Positions 1 to 8,594 are shown, counted from the stretch's first letter. The stretch is DNA of 35,402 nucleotides from Bacteroidota bacterium (GCA_023391895.1 JAEWAC010000253.1:1-35402), one strand, 5' to 3'. The notes: generated by a model from the sequence alone, not told the origin. Made by a program: numbers and translations.

Positions 1-444
1 CAAACCCAGCAGGTTTAACCATGGTGATTTGAATGCTTTTTTACCCAGCGAAATCATAGCAGCTACAATCAGGGCAATAATGGCCGGCTTAATGCCATAA
101 AGAAAAGGCGTTACCTGTGGCAGGGAGCCGTATTGCTGGTACGCCCAGGCCAACAAAGCCGTAAGGATAACGGCAGGCAAAATAAAACAGCCACCGGCCA
201 CAACCAGTCCCCTCCAGCCGGCTCTTTCCATACCGCAGTGCATGGTCATTTCGGTGGAGTTGGGTCCCGGTATCAAATTGGTGGCGCCTACCATGTCCAG
301 AAAATGCTGCTGGCTCACCCAATTGCGCTTGCGCACCACCTCTTCCTCCATCATAGCAATATGCACGGCCGGTCCGCCAAAGCCAATAAGGCCCAGCTTT
401 AAAAACAAACGGGCCACTTCTCCCAGTCTTTTTTCTTTTTCCAT
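1..444 (-). CDS. chrA: Chromate transporter ChrA (CHR family), 5' part, cut by the window edge
   Basis: Reading the minus strand from the ATG at 442-444 gives 148 uninterrupted codons running off the left edge, so the C-terminal part is missing. The N-terminus carries the CHR-family signature: an amphipathic start, the GFGGP motif near residues 22-26, an H-I-A-M-M-E-E-E stretch, and the N-L-I-P-G-P-N-S-T-E motif near residues 56-65, followed by hydrophobic membrane segments. CHR proteins are inner-membrane transporters that export chromate by proton antiport; some members act on other oxyanions, so the substrate is inferred from family. The gene is divergent from the SRPBCC gene at 595, and the gap between them holds one copy of the dispersed AAAACCC-type motif. 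Nothing in the visible part suggests decay. Confidence 0.9.
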   Translation of the reverse strand, partial: MEKEKRLGEVARLFLKLGLIGFGGPAVHIAMMEEEVVRKRNWVSQQHFLDMVGATNLIPGPNSTEMTMHCGMERAGWRGLVVAGGCFILPAVILTALLAWAYQQYGSLPQVTPFLYGIKPAIIALIVAAMISLGKKAFKSPWLNLLGL

Positions 445-469
445 ATCCTATTTGCGGCTACACACCACC

Positions 470-489
470 ACTCTTTTAAAACCCTATAT
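470..489 (+). repeat. Dispersed TTYAAAACCC-type motif, copy 1
   Basis: ACTCTTTTAAAA followed by CCCTATAT. It lies in the divergent gap between chrA and the SRPBCC gene. One C/A position differs from the consensus. Confidence 0.6.
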
Positions 490-594
490 TAAACCGCAGT
501 GGGTTGCAGCGGTTTGTACAATGTGCCAACAAAATAAGTTGAAAATATTCAACGAAATGGAGGCTGGCTTGTTACCCTTGAAAAGCCTTTGATC

Positions 595-1053
595 ATGGAA
601 ACCCAAGACGCATTGAAATTAAAAGCTTCCAAAGATTTTTCGGTACCGGCAGATCAGCTGTACCGGGCCTGGGTAGAACCGGAAGAGCTAAAACAATGGT
701 GGCACCCCATGGGCAACCAGTTACAGGAAGTAACCAATGAACTGAAAGAAGGCGGCCATATCCGTTATGTATTTGAGACCAGCCAACACCACCACCCTTT
801 TGAAATTACCGGCCAGTACGACGAAGTAAAAGAAGGCGAGCGGCTGGTGTACAGCTGGAACTGGCAGCTGCCGGATCAGGCAGTAGGCAACAGCCGGTAT
901 CAGCTAACGGTGGTTTTCAGCATCCAGGGCAATGGGAGCCGCCTTGAAGTAACCCAGGAAAACTTTGCCAGCGAAGAAGCCGTTCACCCTCATCAGGAAG
1001 GCTGGGACAAAGCGCTGGCGGCCCTGAAACAATATTTGGAAAAAGCGGGCTGA
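595..1053 (+). CDS. SRPBCC / AHSA1-domain protein
   Basis: A 152-residue cytoplasmic protein of the START-like (Bet v1) fold. The N-terminal part has the usual activator-of-Hsp90-ATPase-1-like pattern, F-S-V-P-A-D-Q-L-Y-R-A-W-V followed by W-W-H-P, and the C-terminal part ends in the typical G-W-D-K-A-L-A-A-L segment of the last helix. Length fits single-domain AHSA1 proteins. These bind hydrophobic ligands or act as chaperone-like factors; the ligand is unknown here. I chose the ATG at 595; a TTG six bases upstream is also in frame but less likely. It is followed by a strong terminator at 1101-1126, so it appears to be monocistronic. Confidence 0.85.
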   Translation: METQDALKLKASKDFSVPADQLYRAWVEPEELKQWWHPMGNQLQEVTNELKEGGHIRYVFETSQHHHPFEITGQYDEVKEGERLVYSWNWQLPDQAVGNSRYQLTVVFSIQGNGSRLEVTQENFASEEAVHPHQEGWDKALAALKQYLEKAG

Positions 1054-1100
1054 ATAAAACCAATGTAACACACCAGTCTTATTGAGCAGCACAAATAAGA

Positions 1101-1126
1101 AAGGCTGCATCAAGAGCAGCCTTTTT
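1101..1126 (+). terminator. Rho-independent terminator of the SRPBCC gene
   Basis: An 8-bp stem, AAGGCTGC (1101-1108) pairing with GCAGCCTT (1116-1123), with a 7-nt loop and a T run. It lies 48 bases after the stop codon. Confidence 0.85.
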
Positions 1127-1143
1127 ATAGCAAGGGAGTACTC

Positions 1144-1686
1144 TTATTTAACACTTAAAATAAGACTCACTTGCAACTGCAGGCTTTTGCGGGTAGGCCG
1201 GCGCAGTTTACCCGCTACGTTATAGGTAAACATATGGTCTTTTAAATATTCTTTCAGCTCCGTACCATTGCCATTGATCACCTGTGGCTGGTTTACATCC
1301 ATCAGGTTGGCCGACACCAGGGTGACAGGCGTGGTATTGGTATTGGAAGAAAGCGATACCTTAACGGTTTCAAAATTGGAGATATTGCTTTCCGCGTCTC
1401 CGTTCAATACTTCCAGCACCACATTTTTTACCGTAACTGACTTGGCATGACTGACACTGAATTCTCCGGCCGTATGGGCTTTGATGAGGCTGTCCAGGTT
1501 AAAGTGCAGGTCAACCGAACCCACACTGGCCTCGGTGGTCGTATTGCTGATAACTGGCAGGTTTAACACGACATCACCGGCAGCGGCTTCAAACTTTGGA
1601 AACACCAGCGATTTGGCCTTTTCGCAGGAAGTAGTAAAAACAGTCAGGAGGACAAAAAGCGAAAGGGCAGGGATGAACTTTTTCAT
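1144..1686 (-). CDS. Lipoprotein of unknown function
   Basis: A 180-residue exported protein. The N-terminus is a lipoprotein signal: Met-Lys-Lys, a hydrophobic stretch, then T-T-S-C with the lipidated Cys at residue 21. The mature part is rich in Ser, Thr, Asn and Val with alternating hydrophobic residues, consistent with a beta-sandwich domain. It ends in an L-R-R-P-T-x-K-S-L segment and a short beta-strand-like tail. I do not recognise the family. It is probably anchored to a membrane and faces the periplasm or cell surface. Its 3' end lies 18 bases past the terminator of the preceding plus-strand gene, so the two genes converge. A short inverted repeat at 1758-1774 lies upstream of its start. 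Confidence 0.8.
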   Translation of the reverse strand: MKKFIPALSLFVLLTVFTTSCEKAKSLVFPKFEAAAGDVVLNLPVISNTTTEASVGSVDLHFNLDSLIKAHTAGEFSVSHAKSVTVKNVVLEVLNGDAESNISNFETVKVSLSSNTNTTPVTLVSANLMDVNQPQVINGNGTELKEYLKDHMFTYNVAGKLRRPTRKSLQLQVSLILSVK

Positions 1687-2054
1687 ATACGGTTTTTATA
1701 GGGTTAAATATATAAGCGGTGCTAATGTAGTGTACACTCCTGACAAACACAACACCTGTAGGTGCTTTACCTACGCGGAGCAGCAGAAGAAAGCCGCTGT
1801 TTCTTCCTGCTGGCTAACATTAAATAAGATTAAAAACACAAACACCTGGGCTTCTTACTAATTTCTAACCCGCGGATGGGCTGTTAGTTATTTTGTGGCA
1901 TAATCTTTTGAGTATTAAATGTGTTGAGTTTTTATTGAATCGTGCATCTATTGGTGGTACGACCCCTGTTAGAGCGATACCATCACCCGTTTTGAAGAGG
2001 ATAGAAAACGGCTTTTAAGTTGTAAGAAATAGATGTTTAAGCTATCATTGATAC
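1687..2054. other. Gene-free divergent intergenic region
   Basis: 368 bp between the minus-strand lipoprotein and the plus-strand response regulator; I see no coding sequence. It holds a GTGTACAC palindrome (1730-1737) and nested inverted repeats at 1753-1774 (CACCT-GT-AGGTG and GTAGGT-N5-ACCTAC). These could be operators or small hairpins for the lipoprotein gene. Promoters for both genes must lie here, but I cannot place a confident Bacteroidota -33/-7 pair. Confidence 0.5.
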
Positions 2055-2474
2055 ATGAAATCCGTTACAAAACCAGTCATATTATACGCAGAAGACGACC
2101 AGGACGACTTTGAAGGCCTGAGGGATGTATTGGAACAGCTCAGTAACAAATTTGAACTGGTGCAGGCCAAGAATGGTACAGAAGTGGTTTCGTATTTGAA
2201 TGCGGCTGCCGAAGAAGACCTTCCCAGCCTGATTGTGCTGGATTTGAATATGCCTATTATGGATGGCAAGCAAACTCTTTTATGGTTAAAGGGCAACGAT
2301 CTGTATAAGCATATACCCACCATGGTCTTCACCACCTCATCCCGCGAAGAAGACCTGAAGCTTTGCAAAACCCATGATTGTACTTTTTTCCGCAAGCCCA
2401 CATTATACCGCGATCTGCTGCACATCGTGCAGTTAATGCTGCAAATGAGCAGCCAGAAAAGCCCCTCCGCCTGA
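2055..2474 (+). CDS. Single-domain response regulator (CheY/Rcp1-like receiver)
   Basis: A 139-residue stand-alone receiver domain with no output domain. The acidic pair is at D14/D15, the phospho-acceptor is D63 in V-L-D-L-N-M-P-I-M-D-G, the switch Thr is in T-T-S-S at 93-94, and the conserved Lys is K114 in R-K-P. The receiver hallmarks are therefore intact. The long alpha4/beta5 region and the L-N-M-P motif resemble the Rcp1 subclass often paired with phytochrome or hybrid histidine kinases. No kinase lies in the window, so the partner is unknown. The K+ channel gene starts 40 bp downstream on the same strand, and the two may be co-transcribed. Confidence 0.93.
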   Translation: MKSVTKPVILYAEDDQDDFEGLRDVLEQLSNKFELVQAKNGTEVVSYLNAAAEEDLPSLIVLDLNMPIMDGKQTLLWLKGNDLYKHIPTMVFTTSSREEDLKLCKTHDCTFFRKPTLYRDLLHIVQLMLQMSSQKSPSA

Positions 2475-2514
2475 ATTGGTCTTGCCTTGCCTTTAGGCCC
2501 TAATTGCACGGAGG

Positions 2515-3342
2515 ATGCCTAACTTTATTACTGCTATGCGTAACAACTGGAAGGGTAAACTACACCGCATTGTTTTTAATACGGACACACAGGCCGGAAA
2601 AACGTTTGACATTGTTTTACTGTGGATGATTGTAGTTAGTGTCATCGTGGTGATCCTGGAAAGCATTCCGGAACTCAACCAGCATTTTGCCCGGGAGTTT
2701 TATGTGCTTGAATTTTTCTTTACGGGCCTTTTTACTATTGAGTATGCACTCCGCATTTGGGTTTCGCCTAAACCGTATCGCTACATTTTCAGCTATTGGG
2801 GCATCATTGATTTTTTAGGCGTCGTTCCTTTTTACATGAGTGCCGTTGCGCTGGATTACCACTATTTTATTGTACTGCGACTGTTGCGTTTACTGCGGGT
2901 CTTCCGCATCCTGCGACTGTTCCGTTTTATAAGCGAATCGGATCAGTTGTTCCGGGCCCTGCGGGCCAGTGTGTACAAGATCGTGGTGTTCCTGTCTTTT
3001 GTGTTAACCCTGGTGATTCTCCTGGGTACGCTGATGTATGTAGTGGAAGGGCCGGGCAATGGATTTACCAGCATACCGCAAAGCATTTACTGGACCATTG
3101 TCACCATTACCACCGTAGGCTATGGCGACATCACTCCGCAAACCGGTCTGGGGAAATGGATCGCTTCCATCATTATGCTGTGCGGTTATGCCATTATAGC
3201 CGTACCAACCGGCATTGTAACCGTGGAAATGACGCGGCAGCGTAATAGTTCGGCAACTATCTGCGGCAATTGCAAACACCCCAATCCTAACGATGCCCTG
3301 TACTGTAATTTATGCGGCAGCAAGCTCAGTGATTTTTCCTGA
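2515..3342 (+). CDS. Voltage-gated potassium channel with C-terminal zinc ribbon
   Basis: A 275-residue inner-membrane ion channel subunit with six predicted membrane segments. S4 is an Arg-repeat voltage sensor at about 121-137 (R every third residue). The pore carries the K+ selectivity filter T-V-G-Y-G-D at 200-205, followed by S6 with an A-V-P-T-G motif. After S6 there is a short cytoplasmic tail with two CxxC pairs (C250/C253 and C264/C267), the pattern of a double zinc ribbon. Kv-type bacterial channels are tetramers that pass K+ on depolarisation. The zinc ribbon is not needed for conduction and may serve assembly or redox/metal sensing (inference). GGAGG sits directly against the ATG, too close for a normal Shine-Dalgarno, so the start could be the in-frame ATG at 2536. 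Confidence 0.93.
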   Translation: MPNFITAMRNNWKGKLHRIVFNTDTQAGKTFDIVLLWMIVVSVIVVILESIPELNQHFAREFYVLEFFFTGLFTIEYALRIWVSPKPYRYIFSYWGIIDFLGVVPFYMSAVALDYHYFIVLRLLRLLRVFRILRLFRFISESDQLFRALRASVYKIVVFLSFVLTLVILLGTLMYVVEGPGNGFTSIPQSIYWTIVTITTVGYGDITPQTGLGKWIASIIMLCGYAIIAVPTGIVTVEMTRQRNSSATICGNCKHPNPNDALYCNLCGSKLSDFS

Positions 3343-3393
3343 TACATCTGGTAATTGCTGCAGCATAATTTACCGCTGACAGAGGAAGGCGCA

Positions 3394-3414
3394 AACTTCT
3401 TCAAAAACCCATAC
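3394..3414 (+). repeat. Dispersed TTYAAAAACCCATAT motif, copy 2
   Basis: A near-consensus copy (CTTCAAAAACCCATAC) in the gap between the converging channel and purine permease genes. Confidence 0.7.
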
Positions 3415-3436
3415 GCCGTCTTGTCCATCTCACTTC

Positions 3437-4753
3437 TCACTCCAACACCAGCGACAGAATGCAAAAAGCATCAATGACCAGCAAGGCCGGGCTGATATCT
3501 TTGGTTTTTCCGGTAACCAGCTTTAGCGCCGTCCAGCTCAGAAAGCCCCAGATGATGCCTTGTGTAATGGAATAGGTAAAAGGGATGAGTACCATGGCCA
3601 GGAAAGCGGGAATGGCTTCGTCCAGGTGCAGCCAGTTGATTTTAATGACCGGCCGAACCATAAACACGCCTACCAGCACCAGGGCCGGGGCGGTGGCAAT
3701 GGCCGGCACTACCGACAAAAGGGGCGCTAAAAAAAGAAAAGGCAAAAACAGCAGGGCACCTACCACAGCGGTCAGTCCGGTGCGGCCGCCTTCTTCAATA
3801 CCCACCGCTGACTCTATATAAGCCGTGCCGGGGCTGGAGCCTACCAATCCTGCCATGGTGGTAGCAACGGCATCGGTCATCAGCGCCCGCTTGATATTGC
3901 GGGGCTCGCCATTTTCATCCAGCAGGTTGGCGGCTTCGGACAACCCCACCAGGGTAGAAAGCGAATCAAACAAATCGGTAAATACAAAAGCAAAAATCAC
4001 CGGCACCACGGCCCACTGCAACGAGCCCCAAAGGTCTAACTGCAAAAAGAGGCTAAAATCCGGTGCCGCAAAGACGCCCTGAAAGTTGACCAACGGTTGT
4101 ATGCCATTGGCCGTTTCGCCGCCCCACCAGCGGCCGATAGGATAAGCCGCCAGCGTGGTAAATAAAATGCCCAGCAGGATAGCCCCTTTTACCTGCCGGG
4201 TTACCAGTACGGCAGTGACCAGCAGCCCGGCCAGGAACGTAACCAGTGTAGGATTGAGCGGAGCACTGCCGATGATGGTGGCCGGATTTTGTACAATAAA
4301 ACCGGCGTTGGCAAAACCAATGAGCGTAATATACAAACCAATGCCGGCCGCAATGGCGTACCGCAGGGGCCGGGGAATGGCCCGTATAATATAAGTGCGG
4401 ATGTTGAACACCGTAAGCAGCAGGAAGACGACACCCGACCAGAAAACCGCTCCCAGCGCCACCTGCCAGGATACGCCCATACCTAATACGGCCGTAAAGG
4501 TAAAAAAGGCATTGAGGCCCATGCCCGGTGCCACCAGCACCGGGTTATTGGCATACAGTCCCATCATGAGCGAACTGAAAAAACACACCAGTACCGTAGC
4601 GGTTAATACCCCGGCGAAGGGCATGCCTGCCTGACTCAGGATACTGGGATTGACCACAATAATATAGGAGGTAGCTAAAAAGCTGGAAGTGCCTGCGATG
4701 ATCTCCGTCTGTACCGTTGTTTCGTTTTTCCTGAGCTCAAAAAAAGACTTCAT
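3437..4753 (-). CDS. NCS2-family purine permease (AzgA/PbuG-like)
   Basis: A 438-residue polytopic inner-membrane transporter. The N-terminal region has the AzgA-subfamily pattern: T-E-I-I-A-G-T-S-S-F near residue 16, then S-Y-I-I-V-V-N-P. A V-A-P-G-M-G-L-N-A-F-F motif follows near residue 75. Later it has F-T-D-L-F-D-S-L-S-T-L and S-S-P-G-T-A-Y-I-E-S, which in this family form the substrate site. About 12 or more hydrophobic helices are evident. Family members import hypoxanthine, guanine or adenine with protons for salvage; the exact base cannot be told. No purine genes adjoin it. The length is normal for the family, and the start is the ATG at 4751-4753. Confidence 0.92.
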   Translation of the reverse strand: MKSFFELRKNETTVQTEIIAGTSSFLATSYIIVVNPSILSQAGMPFAGVLTATVLVCFFSSLMMGLYANNPVLVAPGMGLNAFFTFTAVLGMGVSWQVALGAVFWSGVVFLLLTVFNIRTYIIRAIPRPLRYAIAAGIGLYITLIGFANAGFIVQNPATIIGSAPLNPTLVTFLAGLLVTAVLVTRQVKGAILLGILFTTLAAYPIGRWWGGETANGIQPLVNFQGVFAAPDFSLFLQLDLWGSLQWAVVPVIFAFVFTDLFDSLSTLVGLSEAANLLDENGEPRNIKRALMTDAVATTMAGLVGSSPGTAYIESAVGIEEGGRTGLTAVVGALLFLPFLFLAPLLSVVPAIATAPALVLVGVFMVRPVIKINWLHLDEAIPAFLAMVLIPFTYSITQGIIWGFLSWTALKLVTGKTKDISPALLVIDAFCILSLVLE

Positions 4754-4901
4754 CCCGTTATGCTGTTAAAGCGGGAAGTTACTTATTGCCTTGCAACAAT
4801 CCATAGCAGAGATGCCGGTGATCAGCAAAAAATAGAGTAGCTTCCCAAACCAATACGTAACAACATTTCCATTTACACTCTTCAAACTTTTTTAAAACAT
4901 C

Positions 4902-5423
4902 ATGGCAACCACTCCCCTTCCTGAACACTGGATGCGTGGCCCGGTACCGGGTATTGCGCCTTATTTGCAACCCGCAGCCCATGCCTTGCTGCAGGCCCGC
5001 GACGAAGTGAATGAACTGATGAAAGGCTTCCCGGAAAACCGGTTGTGGGAAAAGCCCGCCGGCGTGGCCTCACCGGGTTTTCACCTGCAACACCTGACCG
5101 GTGTGCTGGACCGGCTGTTTACCTATGCCAAAGGCCAGGCCCTGTCGCCGGAACAATTGCAGCGATTAAAATCAGAAGGAACCCCCAGCACCGAAGCCGA
5201 AGGTTTGGACCGGTTGTTACACAACTTCAACCAGCAGGTGGACCATGCCCTGGCGCAACTGCGGGCTACGCCGGAAGCCAGCTTAACGGAGTTCCGTGGT
5301 GTGGGCAGGGCTCAGTTACCCTCTACCGTATTGGGACTTTTGATGCACGCGGCCGAACATTCCATGCGACATGTAGGCCAGCTACTGGTTACGGTACGAA
5401 TCTTAAAAGCTGCCCAGTCATAA
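4902..5423 (+). CDS. DinB-like four-helix protein
   Basis: A 173-residue protein of the DinB/YfiT superfamily, a four-helix bundle binding one divalent metal. Candidate metal ligands are H64 in the F-H-L-Q-H-L-T-G segment after the first helix, and H153 and H157 in H-A-A-E-H-S-M-R-H-V-G-Q-L near the C-terminus; this triad spacing is typical of the family. Members include thiol-dependent S-transferases and many proteins of unknown substrate, so a specific reaction cannot be given. It is probably cytoplasmic. It is divergent from the purine permease gene. The hairpin at 5511-5537 lies downstream. A weak copy of the dispersed motif overlaps the region just before its ATG (4885-4904). Confidence 0.8.
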   Translation: MATTPLPEHWMRGPVPGIAPYLQPAAHALLQARDEVNELMKGFPENRLWEKPAGVASPGFHLQHLTGVLDRLFTYAKGQALSPEQLQRLKSEGTPSTEAEGLDRLLHNFNQQVDHALAQLRATPEASLTEFRGVGRAQLPSTVLGLLMHAAEHSMRHVGQLLVTVRILKAAQS

Positions 5424-5510
5424 AGCCAAGAGTTCGCCTAAAAAAATTTACAAAAACCGTTTTTAACCTGCTCTGGTGCAGTACCGAATATTACCTCCTT
5501 AAGCATAAGA

Positions 5511-5537
5511 ACATGCCACCTAAAGCAGGTGGCATGT
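5511..5537. terminator. Perfect 11-bp hairpin between converging genes
   Basis: ACATGCCACCT (5511-5521), a 5-nt AAAGC loop, then the exact reverse complement AGGTGGCATGT (5527-5537). It lies between the DinB-like gene and the serine hydrolase gene and probably ends both transcripts. Neither side has a strong T run; the plus side runs directly into a copy of the dispersed motif. Confidence 0.65.
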
Positions 5538-5554
5538 ACTTCAAAAACCCATAT
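5538..5554 (+). repeat. Dispersed motif, copy 3 (left half short)
   Basis: ACTTCAAAAACCCATAT directly abuts the hairpin at 5511-5537. The core is a perfect match and the 5' part is shortened. Confidence 0.65.
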
Positions 5555-5582
5555 CCTCTTTCATCGCAACCGTATGGTAACC

Positions 5583-6896
5583 TTAGCTTATTTTGGTCAG
5601 CTTCAGCCCACCCTGCATTTTAATAAACAGGTATTGCACTTTTTCATTTTCCTTTAAAAACTCCATTTCGATTTCCGGCCCCTTCAAAACAAACTGGGTT
5701 TCATTTACCGGCGACAATTCTACTTTGTCTTTTTCGCCGGGAGCCAGGACATACAGCTTGTTGTTTTCTACCGATACTTTGACCACAAAGCCTTCCTTCA
5801 ATTGGTAATCGCCGGCATACCGGTTCAGCACTGCTGCGGAAAGGATCACTTCTTTTCTTAACTGGGGCAAAGTATAAAGCTCGTTAAAAGCAATGGCCGT
5901 TAAATCGCTGGCCAGTTGCTGCCCATTGGCATAGCGGTAGTTAGACAGAAAAATTATGGTGACATCTTCCTTAGGATATTTCATGAAATACGCCAGGTAA
6001 CCTTCAATGGAACCGGTATGGCCATAGCCGGTGCGGCCATTCTTTTGATTGATCATCCAGCCCAGGCCATAACCGGCCTGCACCGGTGTCAATGCTTTTT
6101 GGGCAGCGGCCGCATTTAAAACCGTATGGGCAGACACGGCTTGCGACCATTTGTACAAATCGCCCAGGGTAGTATACAAAGCACCGGCGCCGGAAGCCAG
6201 GGCCACGTTAGCGGAAGTCTCCGGCTCCCATGCCTGCGTTCTGGGGTTAGTTACATAGCCCACAGATTTATAAGCAGAAGTACGATCATTCGCATCCAGG
6301 CCGGTTTGCTTCATTCCCAGTGGCTGAAAAATGCCGGTTTGCAACAACTGCGACAGCTTTTTGCCGGATGCTCTTTCGGCTATGTAACTCAGCAAAATAA
6401 AATTGAAGTTGTTGTACTCAAATTTTTCGCCGGGCTTAAAGGCCAGGGAATCATATCGAAACCGTTCTACCGATTCCGTAAGGTTGGTCGGCTCGGGCGT
6501 GGTGGTGGCAGCACCCTGAATGCCGGAGGTGTGGCTGAGCAGGTGCCGGATCTGAATCTGGTTGCCGTAGGGAAAATGTGGCACAAATTGAGCCACCGGG
6601 TCGGTCAGCGACAGTTTGCCCTCTTCCTCCAGTTGCAGGATGGCAGTAGCGGTAAACATTTTGGACAAAGAGCCTACGCGAAATTCGGTTTGCAGGGTAT
6701 TGGGCTGCCGGCGGGCCCGGTCTGCCATGCCATAGCTTTTTTGAAAAACGATTCTTCCTTCTTTAGCAATCAATACGTTACCACTAAACTTTTTCTGAGC
6801 CACATAAGCGGTTAGCAGTTGGTCTGCTTTCTCTGCAATGGATTGTCCCCACGCCATCACAGGCAGCAACAGCGCCAGTAAAAAAGATGATTTCAT
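5583..6896 (-). CDS. Exported serine hydrolase, beta-lactamase/DD-peptidase fold
   Basis: A 437-residue protein with an N-terminal signal peptide (cut near A-W-G-Q, residue 18). It has the three class C/DD-peptidase motifs: S-L-S-K with nucleophile S76 and K79, Y-N-N with Y163 and N165, and H-T-G at 295-297. The C-terminal 100 residues form a lipocalin-like/beta domain common in such hydrolases. It belongs to the Pfam Beta-lactamase (PF00144) group, which includes esterases, D-aminopeptidases and peptidoglycan-linked enzymes; the substrate is unknown. It acts in the periplasm or outside. I chose the ATG at 6896 because the signal peptide begins there; an in-frame start at 6932 would add 12 residues before it. 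Confidence 0.9.
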   Translation of the reverse strand: MKSSFLLALLLPVMAWGQSIAEKADQLLTAYVAQKKFSGNVLIAKEGRIVFQKSYGMADRARRQPNTLQTEFRVGSLSKMFTATAILQLEEEGKLSLTDPVAQFVPHFPYGNQIQIRHLLSHTSGIQGAATTTPEPTNLTESVERFRYDSLAFKPGEKFEYNNFNFILLSYIAERASGKKLSQLLQTGIFQPLGMKQTGLDANDRTSAYKSVGYVTNPRTQAWEPETSANVALASGAGALYTTLGDLYKWSQAVSAHTVLNAAAAQKALTPVQAGYGLGWMINQKNGRTGYGHTGSIEGYLAYFMKYPKEDVTIIFLSNYRYANGQQLASDLTAIAFNELYTLPQLRKEVILSAAVLNRYAGDYQLKEGFVVKVSVENNKLYVLAPGEKDKVELSPVNETQFVLKGPEIEMEFLKENEKVQYLFIKMQGGLKLTKIS

Positions 6897-7037
6897 TTGG
6901 TTGTTTATCAAATGGGACATAACCCAAGCCAAACAGGTTACTGATTTTTTGAATATTTTTTTCGGGTACCAGCTGCAATGGCTACCTGATCATCGCCTCC
7001 AATGAATGCAAAAGACACAACTGGTATTTTAAAATAT

Positions 7038-7057
7038 TGTAATAAAGAAATATTACA
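7038..7057 (+). promoter_or_regulatory. Inverted repeat upstream of the exported protein gene
   Basis: TGTAATA, six bases, then TATTACA: a perfect 7-bp dyad ending 28 bp before the ATG at 7086. Position and symmetry suggest an operator for a dimeric regulator. The AT-rich setting makes chance formation possible. Confidence 0.35.
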
Positions 7058-7085
7058 TTAGAAGTACCACTGCAAAAGCTTTTAT

Positions 7086-7778
7086 ATGAAGCCTGTAATA
7101 TTGTTAGTAACCACGGTAATTTTTTTTCATCTTCCAACCTGGGCCCAATCAGAAACCATCACTGTTAGCTCCGGTACGGATATCGCTTCGGCGCTTTCGC
7201 CCAAGCAGTTGTACCGCTATTCGCAGTTTACATCCGGTAAAGTTTATTTTAAGGATGGAACCACCGCCAGCGGGTGGCTTAACCTCAACCTGCTGCTGGA
7301 CGAAATGCAGTTTATCAACCCGGCCGGCGATACACTTACCGTAGACAACGAGCAAACCATCAGGTATCTAACCATCGCCACCGACTCGTTTTATTACCAG
7401 AAAGGTTTTCTGGAGCAGGTGGCCGGCCCGGCGACAACCCGGCTGCTGAAAAAGCAATCCCTGAAAGAACTGGACAAACGAAAGATCGGGGGCTACGGTA
7501 TGAGTACATCCACATCGGCTATTGCCAACTACGACTCGTACATGGCTGACAATACGGTTTATAAACTGGCCATCAGGGGCGATATATTACTGGCCAAAAA
7601 AGTAGATTATTATTTCGGCAACAGCAACCAGGAGTTTTTACCCGCCAGCAAAAAAAACCTTATGCGACTGTTTCCTAAACACCAGGTCGCCATCAGTCGC
7701 TACCTGCAGCAAAATGAAGTGGATTATAAAAATGAAGCGGACCTGCTCCGGCTCATTTCATTTTTACAAAGCCTGTAA
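7086..7778 (+). CDS. Exported protein of unknown function
   Basis: A 230-residue protein with a signal peptide (hydrophobic core at residues 3-17, likely cut after W-A-Q). The mature part starts with a Ser/Thr-rich segment, then a beta-rich region with a S-G-K-V-Y-F-K-D-G-T-T pattern, and ends in a helical, Lys/Asn-rich part. This arrangement is seen in many uncharacterised Bacteroidota secreted proteins. I do not recognise a named domain. A dyad lies 28 bp upstream of the start, and a dispersed-motif copy (7815-7835) lies after the stop. Confidence 0.75.
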   Translation: MKPVILLVTTVIFFHLPTWAQSETITVSSGTDIASALSPKQLYRYSQFTSGKVYFKDGTTASGWLNLNLLLDEMQFINPAGDTLTVDNEQTIRYLTIATDSFYYQKGFLEQVAGPATTRLLKKQSLKELDKRKIGGYGMSTSTSAIANYDSYMADNTVYKLAIRGDILLAKKVDYYFGNSNQEFLPASKKNLMRLFPKHQVAISRYLQQNEVDYKNEADLLRLISFLQSL

Positions 7779-7814
7779 AACAGGCGTTGATGCAGGAAGC
7801 TACATGGTTATTTC

Positions 7815-7835
7815 AACTCTTTTAAAAACCCATAT
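7815..7835 (+). repeat. Dispersed motif, copy 4 (best consensus)
   Basis: AACTCTTTT followed by AAAAACCCATAT, the fullest match to the consensus in this window. It lies between two plus-strand genes. Confidence 0.75.
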
Positions 7836-7956
7836 CTGAAAAAGAGGTACGCTAAAAACTAGCAGGGCAAAGAAAACACCTGCTACAGGAAATTATTTCC
7901 CATCACTCAATAAGGCCTGACTTTTGAGACTCCCTGTCTGTATTAAAATGAGTATC

Positions 7957-8400
7957 ATGAAGTATAGTTTTACAAGTAAGGGTTTTGCGTTTATGTTGCT
8001 GTTGTTGTCTGCGGTAATGGTTAGCTCCTGTGGCACAGCGCGCCGCAGCATTGGCATAGAAGAAGGCTGGGAGCTGCTGGGTGAAAAAAAGGTCAACTTT
8101 GTACGCGACAAAGATGACCTGCCCGTAAGAAGCAACAACCAGTTTACGGCCATTCGCTTTAAGGTAGAAGACCGTGACGTGAGGCTGAACGAGCTAAAGG
8201 TATTTTTTCAAAACGGCGATAAGCTGGAACCCGCGCTGGATGATGTGATTACGGCCGGCCAGGCCAGCCGCATTATAGAACTGGCCGCCGACGGCCGCTA
8301 TATTGACCGGATTGAATTTAAATACCGCACTACTGGTAATATCCTTAAAGGCCGGGCCAACGTACTGGTGCTGGGGAAAAGGTATTATCCTGGCTACTGA
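7957..8400 (+). CDS. DUF2541-like lipoprotein
   Basis: A 147-residue exported protein with a lipoprotein signal ending V-S-S-C-G, the lipidated Cys at residue 25. The mature part has G-E-K-K-V-N-F-V-R-D-K-D, then F-T-A-I-R-F-K-V-E-D, then A-G-Q-A-S-R-I-I-E-L and I-D-R-I-E-F-K-Y-R. I recognise this beta-strand order as resembling the DUF2541 family (E. coli YaaX group), whose function is unknown. It probably sits on a membrane facing the periplasm. An ATG nine bases upstream (7948) is an equally possible start. Assignment to DUF2541 is from memory of the pattern. Confidence 0.75.
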   Translation: MKYSFTSKGFAFMLLLLSAVMVSSCGTARRSIGIEEGWELLGEKKVNFVRDKDDLPVRSNNQFTAIRFKVEDRDVRLNELKVFFQNGDKLEPALDDVITAGQASRIIELAADGRYIDRIEFKYRTTGNILKGRANVLVLGKRYYPGY

Positions 8401-8594
8401 CCACTTTCATTCACACGCAGGAAGTTTAGGTACGGTGGCCAATAGCAATGAATAGGGAATGTTATGATCAACGATTGTTACAGGAATAACCAACCTGCCT
8501 TCAATAACCCAATCATAAAAAAGCAAGATGCCTATCTAAAGTCCTGATTTGGAAAAAAGAACAGGTGGTGCACAACTTTCTCTATTTTTAATTC

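Noticed and set aside
133..592. Plus-strand frames before 595
   Set aside because: They lie antisense to chrA or in the intergenic gap. The minus-strand frame matches a known transporter family, so the plus frames are shadows.
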